From: Psychroflexus gondwanensis ACAM 44
GTDB taxonomy: Bacteria > Bacteroidota > Bacteroidia > Flavobacteriales > Flavobacteriaceae
Assembly (NCBI RefSeq): GCF_000355905.1
Contig: NZ_APLF01000015.1
Coordinates: 1-54,272 of the forward strand
Direction: 5' to 3'
Length of the DNA stretch: 54,272 bases
A program made the position numbers and the translations under genes. The number at the start of each line of letters is the position of its first letter. Position 1 is the stretch's first letter. Shown piece after piece: positions 8,162 to 17,601 of the stretch. The notes under the pieces were generated by a model. The model saw only the letters and a list, made by a program, of their open reading frames with translations, made no database searches and was not told the DNA's origin.

Positions 8162-8554
8162 ATGCGATTTCATACCAGAAAGTGGATAAAACCTGAAGAC
8201 CTCAACCCAAATGGAACTCTATTTGGCGGAAAACTTTTAGCCTGGATAGATGAAGAGGCTGCTTTATATTCTATCATTCAATTGGAAAACCAGAATACAG
8301 TTACCAAGTACATGAGCGAAATTGATTTTAAAAGCTCTGCGACACAAGGCGATATTGTGGAAATAGGTATTGAAGTGGTGAAATTTGGAAGCGCATCTCT
8401 CACTCTTAGATGTGAGGTTAGGAATAAGATGACTAGGCAAACCATTATAAAAATTGATAAAATCGTAATGGTCAGTCTAGATGAGGAGGGAAATACAAAA
8501 CCCCATGGAAAAACCAAAGTTGAATTTGTAAAAGACAGATTAGGGGATAGTTAG
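8162..8554 (+). CDS. Acyl-CoA thioesterase, hotdog fold (YciA/BACH type)
   Basis: Hydrolyses acyl-CoA thioesters to free acid and CoA. The 130-residue hotdog domain shows the family signature NPNGTLFGGKLLAWIDEEAA, with catalytic Asn and Asp in the central helix, followed by the strand VTKYMSEIDFKSSATQGDIV. One domain is typical for the bacterial hexameric enzymes. It follows the Nudix gene by 4 bp and ends 1 bp from the convergent DUF3817 gene. Chain-length preference is not visible. Confidence 0.9.
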   Translation: MRFHTRKWIKPEDLNPNGTLFGGKLLAWIDEEAALYSIIQLENQNTVTKYMSEIDFKSSATQGDIVEIGIEVVKFGSASLTLRCEVRNKMTRQTIIKIDKIVMVSLDEEGNTKPHGKTKVEFVKDRLGDS

Positions 8555-8555
8555 T

Positions 8556-8852
8556 TTAGGATTTTGGAAGATACTTACGTTCTACAACAAAAGGTCCAAA
8601 GGGTAAAATTGAGCTTAGGAATACAATAAAAAGCGTCTTTACAGACCAGTTAAGTTTTTCATACATCCAGTAACCGCCAATTAAATAAAGGATAAATAAT
8701 AAACCATGAGCCATACCAACTACCCTCACGTATTCTGGCATTTCCCAGATATATTTTAGAGGCATGGCTATGAATAAGAGCACTAAAAAGGAAATGGCTT
8801 CTAAGGTGCTTACCCATCTAAAAATTTGAATGCTGTGATCATCTGTGGTCAT
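8556..8852 (-). CDS. DUF3817 integral membrane protein
   Basis: Small inner-membrane protein of 98 residues with three hydrophobic segments and the DUF3817 pattern: WVSTLEAISFLVLLFIAMPL, then KYIWEMPEYVRVVGMAHGLL with conserved Gly-x-x-His-Gly. The family is common and uncharacterised. It is transcribed alone from a TATTTTTG box at 8867-8874, divergent from galE. Confidence 0.88.
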   Translation of the reverse strand: MTTDDHSIQIFRWVSTLEAISFLVLLFIAMPLKYIWEMPEYVRVVGMAHGLLFILYLIGGYWMYEKLNWSVKTLFIVFLSSILPFGPFVVERKYLPKS

Positions 8853-8866
8853 AACTATTTTTTTTG

Positions 8867-8874
8867 CAAAAATA
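8867..8874 (-). promoter_or_regulatory. -7 promoter box (TATTTTTG) of the DUF3817 gene
   Basis: Matches TAnnTTTG, 14 bases before the ATG. It is flanked by an AACTATT / AATAGTT inverted repeat that could bind a regulator. Confidence 0.5.
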
Positions 8875-8940
8875 ATAGTTTCAAAATCCTTAGGCTCGAA
8901 TTTTTCGTAATTTGCCGTTCAATTTTAATAAAATTAACTA

Positions 8941-9960
8941 ATGAAAATTCTAGTAACTGGTGGATTGGGTTTTATAGGTTCACATACTGTTGTAGCCCTT
9001 CAGAAGAAAGGTTACGACGTTATAGTCATAGATAATTTATCCAACTCTTCCTTGAAAGTTATAGAAGGAATTACCAATATCACTTCAGCAACACCAGATT
9101 TTCATAAACTGGATCTAAGAGATAAATTAGATGTCAATGAGTTTTTTAAATCTCATCAAGATATTAGTGGTGTTATTCATTTTGCGGCTTCTAAAGCAGT
9201 AGGGGAGAGCGTTGAAAATCCTCTTTTATATTATGAAAATAATTTAGCAGCGCTTACGTATTTGTTGCAAAACATTATAAAACTTCCCCAGCAAAATATT
9301 ATTTTTAGTTCTTCTTGTACCGTTTATGGTGAAGCAGAGCAACTACCAATTTCTGAAGATGCTTCCATTAAACCAGCTATTTCACCTTACGGAAACACTA
9401 AACAAATCGGGGAGGAAATTATTTTAGATACGTGTAAAGCCTTTAGTAAACTCAAAGCGATTTCCTTGAGGTATTTTAACCCTATAGGAGCTCATCCTTC
9501 AGCAGAAATAGGCGAATTACCTCTGGGAACCCCTCAAAACCTTGTTCCTTACATCACTCAGACAGCTATAGGCAGGCGAGATCATTTATCTGTTTTTGGT
9601 GATGACTATCCCACAACTGATGGAACATGCATAAGAGATTATATTCATGTGATGGACCTTGCTGAAGCTCACGTGGTTGCTTTAGAACGATTGATGTCCT
9701 CAAAAACCGATACTAATTTTGAAGTCTTTAATCTTGGAACGGGCATAGGCTCCTCTGTGCTTGAAGTCGTTAATGCTTTTGAAAGCGCTTCTGGAGAAAA
9801 GTTGAACTATTCCATAGTAGATAGACGCGCTGGAGATGTTGTTGCCGCTTATGCCGATACAGAAAAAGCAAATAAAATACTGGGATGGAAAGCTAAACGA
9901 TCACTTGAGCAGGCCTTAAAAGATGCTTGGACTTGGGAAAAGAGTCTGACTGAAAAATAA
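8941..9960 (+). CDS. galE: UDP-glucose 4-epimerase
   Basis: Interconverts UDP-glucose and UDP-galactose (or the N-acetyl forms) using tightly bound NAD. It is a 339-residue extended SDR. The N-terminal NAD motif is GGLGFIGSH (residues 7-15), followed by DNLSNSS, the catalytic SSSCTVYG, and YGNTK with the Tyr/Lys pair near residues 150-154. The substrate-binding RYFNPIGAHPSAEIGE and RDYIHVMDLAEAH are canonical for GalE. It is the first of three enzyme genes in the same direction but has a 28-bp gap to the next, so it may be its own unit. It probably supplies sugars for envelope polysaccharide. Confidence 0.96.
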   Translation: MKILVTGGLGFIGSHTVVALQKKGYDVIVIDNLSNSSLKVIEGITNITSATPDFHKLDLRDKLDVNEFFKSHQDISGVIHFAASKAVGESVENPLLYYENNLAALTYLLQNIIKLPQQNIIFSSSCTVYGEAEQLPISEDASIKPAISPYGNTKQIGEEIILDTCKAFSKLKAISLRYFNPIGAHPSAEIGELPLGTPQNLVPYITQTAIGRRDHLSVFGDDYPTTDGTCIRDYIHVMDLAEAHVVALERLMSSKTDTNFEVFNLGTGIGSSVLEVVNAFESASGEKLNYSIVDRRAGDVVAAYADTEKANKILGWKAKRSLEQALKDAWTWEKSLTEK

Positions 9961-9988
9961 ATAGTATTTTTATGATATAAATTAGGCT

Positions 9989-11494
9989 ATGAAGATTTTA
10001 GATGCTTCCCAATTGGCAGAACTGGACCAATTTAGTATTGATCGACAAAACATAAGCTCATGGGATTTGATGGAACGTGCTTCAAAATTAGCTTATCTGC
10101 GTTTAAAATCAATTTTACCTACATCCCCTTATAAAGTTTATATTCTAGTGGGTCCAGGAAACAATGGTGGTGATGGCCTAGCTATTGCGAATTTTATGAC
10201 TTTAGAGGGAGTGGATGTTGAAGTTATTTTAGTCAATTATACAGAAACCCGTTCAGAAGATAATCAGAGTAATCTAGATCGATTGAAGGCCGCTAAGGTT
10301 AAAATTATAGACTTTAATAAAGCTAGCCAATTATTTAAAATTACTTCCGAAGATGTTGTTATAGATGCGATTTTTGGTGTTGGTTTAAACCGGTCAATGC
10401 CCGATTTTGTTCAAGATTTAATTCAGTATATCAATTCAGTGTCGCCCTTGTCTATCTCTATAGATGTTCCTAGTGGGATGTTTTTGGATAGAATTCCCTC
10501 AGCAAACGAGCAGGTCTTTCAATCTGACTATACCTATACATTCCAAACCCCAAAATTATCGCTCTTTCTACCTGATTATGCAAATTCGGTAGGGCATCTA
10601 GACATAATCGATATTGGCCTTGACAAAGAGTTTTTAAATTCTTTATCCTCCGACCTGACTTATGTAGATTTAGAATCTGCTAAAAAACGCTATCGCTTTA
10701 GGTCTAGATTTTCTCATAAAGGAACCTATGGCCACGCCGTTTTGGTAGGAGGGAGCCAACTTATGTTGGGCAGTATTATTTTGGCAGCAAAATCATGTAT
10801 GCGATCTGGCGTTGGAAAGACAAGTGTTATGATGCCTAATAAGGCTCATTTAACGATGATTCAACATCAACCAGAAGTCATGTTAATTGATAACTCTTCA
10901 TCACACTTCATTTCTTATCACTCTTTAGAGTTTGAACCTAATTCCGTTGGTATTGGAGTTGGAATAGGAACCTCAACCGAAGCTTTTGATGCTTTAAAAA
11001 GTTGGTTGGTAAATTCAAAATCACCTCTGGTTATAGACGCAGATGCCTTAAATTTAATAGCTAAGCATGAAAGCTTGCTGGATTTCATTCCGAAGAAATC
11101 TATCCTCACTCCACATCCAGGAGAGTTGAAACGATTGATAGGCGCATGGAAAGATGACTTTGATAAACTTAAAAAAATCAAATCTTTTTCTAAGAAATTA
11201 GACGTCATTATATTAGCCAAAGAGGCTTATAGTCTCTGTGTTTATAAAGATCAAATTTATGTAAATTCTACAGGTAATTCTGGGATGGCGACAGCAGGAA
11301 GTGGCGATGTTCTCACAGGGTTGATCACAGGACTGTTAGCTCAAAAGTATTCAAGTATGGACCCCGCAATTTTAGGAATGTTCCTCCATGGTCTTGCTGG
11401 AGATTTAGCATTGAAATGGATGTCTGAGGAAAGTTTAATAGCTTCAGACTTGATAGACCAACTTGGTCACTCTTTCTTAAAGCTTAAAGACTAA
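9989..11494 (+). CDS. nnr: Bifunctional NAD(P)H-hydrate epimerase / ADP-dependent dehydratase
   Basis: Repairs hydrated NADH and NADPH: the N-terminal domain epimerises R- and S-NAD(P)HX and the C-terminal domain dehydrates the S form using ADP. The YjeF_N domain occupies about residues 1-215, with GPGNNGGDGLAIA and DAIFGVGLNR. The ribokinase-like dehydratase occupies about 225-500, with KGTYGHAVLVGGS, LTPHPGELKRL and the nucleotide-binding ATAGSGDVLTG. The length (501) is normal for the fused form. No partner genes are needed. Confidence 0.95.
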   Translation: MKILDASQLAELDQFSIDRQNISSWDLMERASKLAYLRLKSILPTSPYKVYILVGPGNNGGDGLAIANFMTLEGVDVEVILVNYTETRSEDNQSNLDRLKAAKVKIIDFNKASQLFKITSEDVVIDAIFGVGLNRSMPDFVQDLIQYINSVSPLSISIDVPSGMFLDRIPSANEQVFQSDYTYTFQTPKLSLFLPDYANSVGHLDIIDIGLDKEFLNSLSSDLTYVDLESAKKRYRFRSRFSHKGTYGHAVLVGGSQLMLGSIILAAKSCMRSGVGKTSVMMPNKAHLTMIQHQPEVMLIDNSSSHFISYHSLEFEPNSVGIGVGIGTSTEAFDALKSWLVNSKSPLVIDADALNLIAKHESLLDFIPKKSILTPHPGELKRLIGAWKDDFDKLKKIKSFSKKLDVIILAKEAYSLCVYKDQIYVNSTGNSGMATAGSGDVLTGLITGLLAQKYSSMDPAILGMFLHGLAGDLALKWMSEESLIASDLIDQLGHSFLKLKD

Positions 11495-11519
11495 ACAAGG
11501 CTTAAATTCTAATAAATGT

Positions 11520-11527
11520 TATCTTTG
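11520..11527 (+). promoter_or_regulatory. -7 promoter box (TATCTTTG) of hutH
   Basis: Exact TAnnTTTG match, 17 bases before the hutH ATG. No clear -33 TTG is seen. Confidence 0.5.
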
Positions 11528-11544
11528 AAATTAAAGATAATATC

Positions 11545-13035
11545 ATGCGGAATACTCACTATATCGATACTTGCGTTTTAAGTTTTTCTCAAATTGAAAC
11601 TATTATTCAGAATAAGTACAAATTGGCCTTAAGTGAAGAAGCTGTATCCAAAATTAATAAAGCTCGTCACTATCTCAACACTAAACAAAAAGAAAATAAA
11701 GCTCCAATCTATGGAGTAAACACAGGGTTTGGATCGCTTTGCAACATCAAAATAGATGATGATAAGCTAACGTCTTTACAAGAAAATCTGGTCATGTCTC
11801 ACGCCTGCGGAACTGGTGAAAGAGTAAAGGATGAAATAATACATTTGATGCTGCTTCTTAAGATACAATCTTTGAGTTACGGATATTCGGGTGTAACTAT
11901 TGACCTTGTTCAGCGGCTTATAGATTTTTTTAATGAAGGTGTTTATCCCCTTATCTATGAGCAAGGATCCCTTGGGGCCTCAGGCGACTTAGCTCCTCTG
12001 GCTCATATTTCATTGCCATTGATTGGAAAAGGTGAAGTTTCTATAAATGGTAAAGTCTTGGCTTCTTCTAAACTAGAACACCATTTCGGCTGGAAACCTT
12101 TAGTTCTTCAATCTAAAGAGGGTTTGGCTTTGCTTAATGGGACTCAATTTATGAGTGCTCATCTTCTGTATAATATTTTGAAAACGAATAAATTACTCAA
12201 GTGGGCAGATACTATTGCTGCAATTTCTATAGATGCCTTCGACTGTAATATGTCACCATATGACGATTTGGTACACCAGTTGAGACCTCATAAAGGACAA
12301 ATAGAAACGGCGAGTAACATTCGTAGGATTTTAAAGGATAGTGAAATCGCCAAAAATTATAAGCAAAACGTGCAGGATCCGTACTCATTTCGTTGTGTAC
12401 CACAAGTCCACGGTGCTAGCCGAGATGCGCTTCGCTATGTTGAACGAACTCTTTTAACCGAAATTAATAGTGTAACAGACAATCCTAATGTTTTTGTAGA
12501 GGACGATAAAATTATTTCTGGAGGTAATTTTCACGGTCAACCCATGGCAATATCTGCTGATGTTATGGCTATAGCTATGAGTGAAATTGGTAATATTTCA
12601 GAAAGGCGTATTTATCAATTGGTTTCTGGTCAAAGAGGCTTACCTACTTTCCTGGTAAACTCTCCTGGGCTCAATAGTGGTTTTATGATTCCACAATATA
12701 CAGCGGCAAGCATTGCTAGCCAGAACAAGCAATTATGCACACCTGCAAGTGTAGATTCTATTGTTTCATCAAATGGCCAAGAAGATCACGTAAGTATGGG
12801 AGCAAATGCTGTGACCAAACTTTCAAGAGTGGTGGATAATGTAGAACGTATTTTGGCGATAGAATTGTTTAATGCTTCACAAGCTATGCATTTTAGGGCA
12901 CCTTTGCCTAGTTCTCCTTTCGTAATGGAGTTGTTATCAGATTTCAGGGGCAAAGTGCCCATCGTTAAAGAAGATAAAATTATGTCTACCGAAATTCAAG
13001 AAGCTATACTTTTTTTAAGAAATCATAAAATATAA
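11545..13035 (+). CDS. hutH: Histidine ammonia-lyase
   Basis: Deaminates L-histidine to trans-urocanate, the first step of histidine breakdown. The MIO prosthetic group forms from Ala145-Ser146-Gly147 in GSLGASGDLAPLAH. The catalytic Tyr lies in YGVNTGFGSL. The substrate-selectivity pair is Ser85-His86 (VMSHACGTGE), the histidine-type pattern; tyrosine and phenylalanine lyases carry His-Leu or Phe-Leu there. The length (496) is normal. Unlike most loci, no hutU, hutI or hutG is adjacent. The gene has its own promoter box, so the rest of the pathway must lie elsewhere if present. Confidence 0.93.
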   Translation: MRNTHYIDTCVLSFSQIETIIQNKYKLALSEEAVSKINKARHYLNTKQKENKAPIYGVNTGFGSLCNIKIDDDKLTSLQENLVMSHACGTGERVKDEIIHLMLLLKIQSLSYGYSGVTIDLVQRLIDFFNEGVYPLIYEQGSLGASGDLAPLAHISLPLIGKGEVSINGKVLASSKLEHHFGWKPLVLQSKEGLALLNGTQFMSAHLLYNILKTNKLLKWADTIAAISIDAFDCNMSPYDDLVHQLRPHKGQIETASNIRRILKDSEIAKNYKQNVQDPYSFRCVPQVHGASRDALRYVERTLLTEINSVTDNPNVFVEDDKIISGGNFHGQPMAISADVMAIAMSEIGNISERRIYQLVSGQRGLPTFLVNSPGLNSGFMIPQYTAASIASQNKQLCTPASVDSIVSSNGQEDHVSMGANAVTKLSRVVDNVERILAIELFNASQAMHFRAPLPSSPFVMELLSDFRGKVPIVKEDKIMSTEIQEAILFLRNHKI

Positions 13036-13055
13036 GCTAAGCACTAGATAAACCT

Positions 13056-13063
13056 TAAATTTG
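13056..13063 (+). promoter_or_regulatory. -7 promoter box (TAAATTTG) of the small lipoprotein gene
   Basis: Exact TAnnTTTG match. Transcription starting near 13070 would exclude the upstream in-frame ATG at 13066 and support the start at 13087. Confidence 0.5.
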
Positions 13064-13086
13064 CATTGAATTTTAAACTAAATTTT

Positions 13087-13509
13087 ATGCAAAGTAAATT
13101 ATTACTTTCACTAGCAGCTATTCTTCTACTTGTTGTTTCGTCTTGCGCTACAAAAGTAAATTTTCCAGTTTCAAAAGTTGCACCTGGAGCAGACGTAAGT
13201 GCTAAAGTAAAAGGAGATGCTAACGGAAACTTTAAAATCGATCTTAAAGTTGAAAACTTAACCTCACCGGATCGTTTAAATCCTCCAAAGGAAATGTATG
13301 TGGTTTGGATTGAAACAGCACGAGGAACTAAGAACTTAGGACAACTCAACATGTCTAGCGGAATGTTCTCAGCAACAAGGAAGGGCTCTTTGAGTACTAC
13401 CTCAGCTTTTGAACCCAAACGGATATTGATTACAGCCGAAAATGTATCTACTAATAATCAACCGAGTACTCAGGTGATTATTGAGTCCGAAATTTTTAAT
13501 CAAGATTAA
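13087..13509 (+). CDS. Small envelope lipoprotein, unknown function
   Basis: 140 residues starting MQSKLLLSLAAILLL with lipobox VSSC (Cys20). The mature part looks like one beta-sandwich: KVNFPVSKVAPGADVSAKVK, then PPKEMYVVWIETARGTKNLG. The VVW-IET-NLGQL stretch resembles the C-terminal domain of anti-sigma-K-like proteins, but without their zinc-binding or membrane parts, so this is only a weak resemblance. It is a single gene with its own promoter and a strong terminator. The start at 13087 was chosen over 13066 because it gives a normal lipoprotein signal and fits the promoter. Confidence 0.75.
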   Translation: MQSKLLLSLAAILLLVVSSCATKVNFPVSKVAPGADVSAKVKGDANGNFKIDLKVENLTSPDRLNPPKEMYVVWIETARGTKNLGQLNMSSGMFSATRKGSLSTTSAFEPKRILITAENVSTNNQPSTQVIIESEIFNQD

Positions 13510-13525
13510 GAAAAAGTGCCAATAA

Positions 13526-13557
13526 AAAATAGCCACGCTGTTTAGCGTGGCTATTTT
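13526..13557. terminator. Bidirectional Rho-independent terminator
   Basis: Stem AAAATAGCCACGCT / AGCGTGGCTATTTT around a GTTT loop, with A- and T-rich flanks on both sides. It lies between the convergent lipoprotein genes ending at 13509 and 13581 and can serve both. Confidence 0.9.
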
Positions 13558-13580
13558 ACTATATTAGAATTGAAAGTCTT

Positions 13581-14384
13581 TTACTTTTCTAAAGTAAAGG
13601 TTCGAGTAACAGCATTGAATGGACCTGGAATAGGATCTAAGTTTTCATCAATTAATATCAATTGAATTCTATTTTCACCTAAAGGTAAACCTTTAATAAC
13701 TTGTGGTTTCCATTCTGTAACATAAAATTCTTCTCCGTTAATTATGGCTTTTACCCTGTTACCATCTGGACTTATTTCAGTTCCGACTATAAAGAAGTCT
13801 AAAAGTACCTCTTTAGTATCCTCTCCAGAGTAAGTGCCCTTAGGTCTGCTATAAAACATATGTTCAGCAGAAAAATCAATATCCATTTGTTGATCTTCTG
13901 AAGGGTTACCAGCTCTTATTTTTTTAACAATAAAAGAGGTTGGATTTTTTACAGCCTCGTGGTAGGATCTTGACAAAAAGGCTAATAATACGTGATCACC
14001 TTCTTTTATATCTTTACTGAACTCACTTTCGTAATGGGCAGAATATGGTCCATTATCAAGGATAAAATGAATATGTTGTCCTTTACCAGAATTTGCTAAT
14101 CCATTTTTGCCTGCATTAGCAGTTTGAGCACCTAACTCGTAATTTTCTACTGCAAAATTAAAATCTACAGATCCTGCAGGTACTTCTATAACATCTCCGC
14201 CTGGGTGAGTTAGCGTAGCTTCAGAATACTCTGGAGACCCCATTAAAGGTGTTAAAGTTACAGTTGTATCTGTGACTTCAACAGTTTCCATATCTTCTTT
14301 TTTATCGTCTTTGTTCTTAGTTTCGTTACAACCAACAAGCACGAGAAGACTTAGGGTTAATGTTAACAAACTTATCTTTTTCAT
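13581..14384 (-). CDS. Lipoprotein of unknown function with repeated beta-domain pattern
   Basis: 267 residues, lipobox LVGC (Cys19), followed by a short charged linker (NETKNKDDKKEDMETVE). The body has conserved-looking stretches GKGQHIHFILDNGPYSAHYE (about 110-130) and, near the C-terminus, VKAIINGEEFYVTEWKPQVI and LPLGENRIQLILIDEN. The latter resemble Ig-like beta-sandwich segments around ligand-binding His residues. Similar Flavobacteriaceae proteins are annotated only as hypothetical or phosphopeptide-binding. I do not assign a function. It is monocistronic or the last gene after the OsmC fusion gene (80-bp gap). Confidence 0.8.
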   Translation of the reverse strand: MKKISLLTLTLSLLVLVGCNETKNKDDKKEDMETVEVTDTTVTLTPLMGSPEYSEATLTHPGGDVIEVPAGSVDFNFAVENYELGAQTANAGKNGLANSGKGQHIHFILDNGPYSAHYESEFSKDIKEGDHVLLAFLSRSYHEAVKNPTSFIVKKIRAGNPSEDQQMDIDFSAEHMFYSRPKGTYSGEDTKEVLLDFFIVGTEISPDGNRVKAIINGEEFYVTEWKPQVIKGLPLGENRIQLILIDENLDPIPGPFNAVTRTFTLEK

Positions 14385-14464
14385 GATTATTATTTTTAAA
14401 TTCAGTGTAAATGTACAGTTTAAAGCAAAGCCACTCTAAATTAGGGATTACCTTAACAAAAGTT

Positions 14465-15679
14465 TTACGATATAAGTTCAGAAGATATTTGAAGGTCAGA
14501 GTGTAACGTCTTATGAATTGGGCATTTATCTCCAATTTCAACCAATCGCTTTATCTGGGATTCATCCAAATTTCCAAAAATTTCAATTTTCTTGGTTAAA
14601 ACATCTTGTTGGATGGTATTTCCGTCTTTCTGCTCTACTTTCTTTTTCTCGTGGTCGACGTGAACTTTAACTTCCTGTAAATCCCATTTTTTATGTTTTG
14701 CATAAACATGTAATGTCATTGCAGTACATTCAGCAAGTGCAGCGGTTAAGAAGTCGTAAGGGGAAGGGCCATAGTTATTACCGCCATAGTCAATAGGTTC
14801 ATCTCCAATGGAACCAAAGTCACCAATTTTTAAATGCGTGGTAAATTTATCTTTCAACTTTAAAGTGGCAGAAGATTGACTGTGAGATTTTAAAGCTGGG
14901 TTGTCTTCTTCCTGAAGATTTAAATAGGCTGTCGCCCAACTTCCTATCAAATTACCTATATAACTAGCATCAATACTATCGTTTAAAATAAGATGATCTG
15001 CTTGATCAAGACTTATAAAACTTTTAGGATGATATGCCCATTTGTAGAGTTCTTCCGCATTTTTAATGCTTACAATTTTATCTAAGGGAGAATGCATCAC
15101 CAACAACGGCTTTTTCAAATCGCTTAAGAAATCTTCAGTATCGTTAGCCTTAATGTCTTCTAAAAATTGCTTTTTAATTGTAAAATCTCTACCGCCTATA
15201 TTCACTAACGCTTCATTGTTCTTTTCAATTTCCTCAACACTGCTTTTAATTAAATTTTCAACGTGAGAGGGTTGTGATGGACTTGCTATAGTGACTATAG
15301 CTTTAATATTTTGGAGTTTTTTAGCCGCAAATAGAGCCGCAGTTCCACCTAAAGAGTGACCTATCAAAAGCGAAGGGACAGTATAATTTTCTTCTAGAAA
15401 TTGAGAAGCTTGGATCAAATCTTCTACGTCGTGAGAAAAATTGGTATTGGCAAAGTCTCCTTCACTCTGTCCTAAGCCAGTGAAGTCGAAGCTTAAAACA
15501 CCAATCCCCAAATTTGTAAGAGCTAATGAGATTTGTTTTATCACTTTCAGGTTTTTCCCACAGGTAAAACAGTGCGCAAAAATAGCATAAGCCTTAGGAT
15601 CCTGTGTTTTTGGTAAAATTAAATGGCCTTGGAGCTCTTCTCCTTTATTATTTTTAAAAGTAACTTTCTGAGACTTCAT
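14465..15679 (-). CDS. Bifunctional alpha/beta hydrolase - OsmC-like protein
   Basis: 404 residues, a two-domain fusion. The N-terminal alpha/beta hydrolase (about 1-255) has the nucleophile elbow GHSLGG (LLIGHSLGGTAALF), Asp in MHSPLDKIVS and His in DQADHLIL as the likely triad. The C-terminal OsmC/Ohr-like domain (about 260-404) has AALAECTAMTLHVYAKHK and ends CPIHKTL, with both peroxidatic-type cysteines present. OsmC proteins reduce organic hydroperoxides with thiols. The fusion is a known architecture; the hydrolase may release a substrate for the reductase domain. The DUF721 gene lies 5 bp upstream. Confidence 0.92.
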   Translation of the reverse strand: MKSQKVTFKNNKGEELQGHLILPKTQDPKAYAIFAHCFTCGKNLKVIKQISLALTNLGIGVLSFDFTGLGQSEGDFANTNFSHDVEDLIQASQFLEENYTVPSLLIGHSLGGTAALFAAKKLQNIKAIVTIASPSQPSHVENLIKSSVEEIEKNNEALVNIGGRDFTIKKQFLEDIKANDTEDFLSDLKKPLLVMHSPLDKIVSIKNAEELYKWAYHPKSFISLDQADHLILNDSIDASYIGNLIGSWATAYLNLQEEDNPALKSHSQSSATLKLKDKFTTHLKIGDFGSIGDEPIDYGGNNYGPSPYDFLTAALAECTAMTLHVYAKHKKWDLQEVKVHVDHEKKKVEQKDGNTIQQDVLTKKIEIFGNLDESQIKRLVEIGDKCPIHKTLHSDLQISSELIS

Positions 15680-15684
15680 ATTAT

Positions 15685-15987
15685 TTATCTTAAAATTAAT
15701 TTTTGAATAAGTTCTCTCCCTAAACTTTCATTCAACCGTTTAATAATTTTAGCTTTTCCGTAGCTTAATTCTTCTCTTAGGGTAGAAGACGATAAATGAA
15801 CCGTAAGGATGTTGTTCTTAAAACGAATAGTGTCTGTATAATTTTTTATGGCTGGACCTAGTTCGTTCATCCAAGCTTTTTCAACGTCCACCTTATCCAA
15901 TCCGGGATTCAATTTGTGTTTTTGTTTAAAAATGTCCATTAAATCTTTCATAGACTGTTCTTCTCTAGCTCTTTTATTCTTCATCAT
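15685..15987 (-). CDS. DUF721 domain protein (DciA-like)
   Basis: About 100 residues. The DUF721 core is recognisable: MKDLMDIFKQKHKLNPGLDK, then VEKAWMNELGPAIKNYT, then LTVHLSSSTLREELSY. DUF721 includes DciA, the ancestral loader of the replicative helicase, and the location two genes from recF fits a link to replication or repair. Whether this short form loads helicase is not known. The frame is open to 16044, but I prefer the Met at 15987 (or 15984) because homologues begin just before this region. It then overlaps the preceding lipoprotein gene by 14 bp. Confidence 0.8.
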   Translation of the reverse strand: MMKNKRAREEQSMKDLMDIFKQKHKLNPGLDKVDVEKAWMNELGPAIKNYTDTIRFKNNILTVHLSSSTLREELSYGKAKIIKRLNESLGRELIQKLILR

Positions 15988-16408
15988 CAAGATTAATTTT
16001 TGAATTTTCATGCCGCTTATAGGTATAGATGAAATCCTCATCATTTTTCACTACAAACTTATTTTTTTCAATACTCAATAGTGTCTCAGTCCAGGTGTTG
16101 TATTGATTTTCGTAAATCAAGACTAAACTATCACCTGCGTCGTGAATTGTAAAGTTTTCACGATTTTGCGAGGATTGATAATTGCCTAGTAAACTCGGTT
16201 GCATTTTTTTTCTAAATCCCAAAGTGTCTTCTACTTGGATGTAATCTACCATTTGATTTATCTTATAAGATTTTGTTTCATAGGGGGTTTCGGCCTTTTC
16301 AATTTCCCAAAAACCATTGAGATAATGGACGTCTTCCAAGGAGGGTTTTGTGTTGCAAGATAGGAGACAACAAAAGCATACTATTAATAAACTAAATTTC
16401 ATATTCAA
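15974..16408 (-). CDS. Small lipoprotein, lipocalin-like, unknown function
   Basis: 144 residues (142 if it starts at the second Met, 16402). The signal peptide ends in CLLSC, followed by a compact domain beginning [20 protein letters not shown]. The GFWEIEK and later [20 protein letters not shown] stretches suggest a small lipocalin-like beta-barrel, as often seen in Bacteroidota. It overlaps the end of recF by 17 bp and the DUF721 gene by 14 bp, so the three form one transcript. Function unknown. Confidence 0.8.
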   Translation of the reverse strand: MNMKFSLLIVCFCCLLSCNTKPSLEDVHYLNGFWEIEKAETPYETKSYKINQMVDYIQVEDTLGFRKKMQPSLLGNYQSSQNRENFTIHDAGDSLVLIYENQYNTWTETLLSIEKNKFVVKNDEDFIYTYKRHENSKINLDDEE

Positions 16409-17486
16409 GATTTATCATTTTATAGTGATTGGTATTCTTTTTTACGACCTCCTCAGTTCTTTCAGGGTGGGTGTCACTTATACACATCTGTCCAAGTTCT
16501 GCATCGGTGACCATTTTTACTATTTTAGAAACACGATCTTCATCCAATTTATCGAATATATCATCTAACAGCAAAATCGGTTTTACGCCATAATGAGATT
16601 TTAAAAAATCATACTGAGCAAACTTTAAAGCGATAAGATAAGATTTTTGCTGACCTTGAGACCCAAATTTCTTGACAGAATGGGATTTAATTTTAAAAAT
16701 CAAATCATCTTTATGGGTTCCAAAATTCGAAAATTGCCGTTGTAAATCTATTTTTAACCCAGACTTAAGTACATCTCTAAAAGACTCTCCTTTGTTGAAC
16801 TGACTCTTATAGGTTAAACTGATGTCTTCTCTAGAATTGCTAATTTCCTGATACCTTTTCTCTAGGATAGGCTTAAATTTATGGATGAATTGTTGTCGTT
16901 TTTCGAAAATGATTTCGCCAAATTCAATGATTTGGTCATCGTAAACTTCCAAACTGGTTTCATCAAACGTTCTATTGGCAGCAAAATATTTGAGCAGTGC
17001 ATTTCTCTGGGATACAATTTTGTTGTACTTCAGTAGAGTGTTTAGGTATAATTTGTCGCCTTGAGCAATGACACCATCCATAAATTTTCTTCGGGTTTCG
17101 CTTCCCTCAAGAATAAGATCGCGATCTGTTGGGGATATGATCACCAAAGGAATAGTACCTATATGATCACTTATTTTTTCATATTCCTTTCCATTGCGCT
17201 TTATTAATTTCCCCTGGCCTTTTTTGAAAGAAGTGATAATTCTCTCTTCCTTCTCTCCATTCAAAAATTCTCCTTCAAGCATAAAAAACTCTTCTTCATG
17301 CTTAATGTTTTGGCTTGTTACTGGGTTGAAGTAACTTTTCCCAAAGGCTAAATGATAAATAGCGTCTAAAACATTTGTTTTGCCAATGCCATTTTTACCG
17401 ACAAAGCAATTGATTTTAGAATCAAATTCTAATGTCAATTGCTCGAAATTTTTATAGTTGATAAGAGATAATTTTTTGATAATCAT
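16392..17486 (-). CDS. recF: DNA replication and repair protein RecF
   Basis: SMC-like ATPase that helps load RecA at gaps during repair of stalled forks. Walker A is [20 protein letters not shown] (residues 29-48). The ABC signature is [18 protein letters not shown] and Walker B is [17 protein letters not shown] near the C-terminus. The length (364) is normal. It is the first gene of the minus-strand group recF-lipoprotein-DUF721-OsmC fusion. Unlike in many bacteria it is not beside dnaA or dnaN, which is usual for Bacteroidota. Confidence 0.95.
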   Translation of the reverse strand: MIIKKLSLINYKNFEQLTLEFDSKINCFVGKNGIGKTNVLDAIYHLAFGKSYFNPVTSQNIKHEEEFFMLEGEFLNGEKEERIITSFKKGQGKLIKRNGKEYEKISDHIGTIPLVIISPTDRDLILEGSETRRKFMDGVIAQGDKLYLNTLLKYNKIVSQRNALLKYFAANRTFDETSLEVYDDQIIEFGEIIFEKRQQFIHKFKPILEKRYQEISNSREDISLTYKSQFNKGESFRDVLKSGLKIDLQRQFSNFGTHKDDLIFKIKSHSVKKFGSQGQQKSYLIALKFAQYDFLKSHYGVKPILLLDDIFDKLDEDRVSKIVKMVTDAELGQMCISDTHPERTEEVVKKNTNHYKMINLEYEI

Positions 17487-17601
17487 AAGATCAAGTCAAG
17501 TTCTAACCGCTTTAATTTGTTGTAAATTTCCTTTTGAATTCACTAAATGCCCAGATGTAAAAATATCAAATAAATAGTGTATTCTATATGGATAAAAATT
17601 A

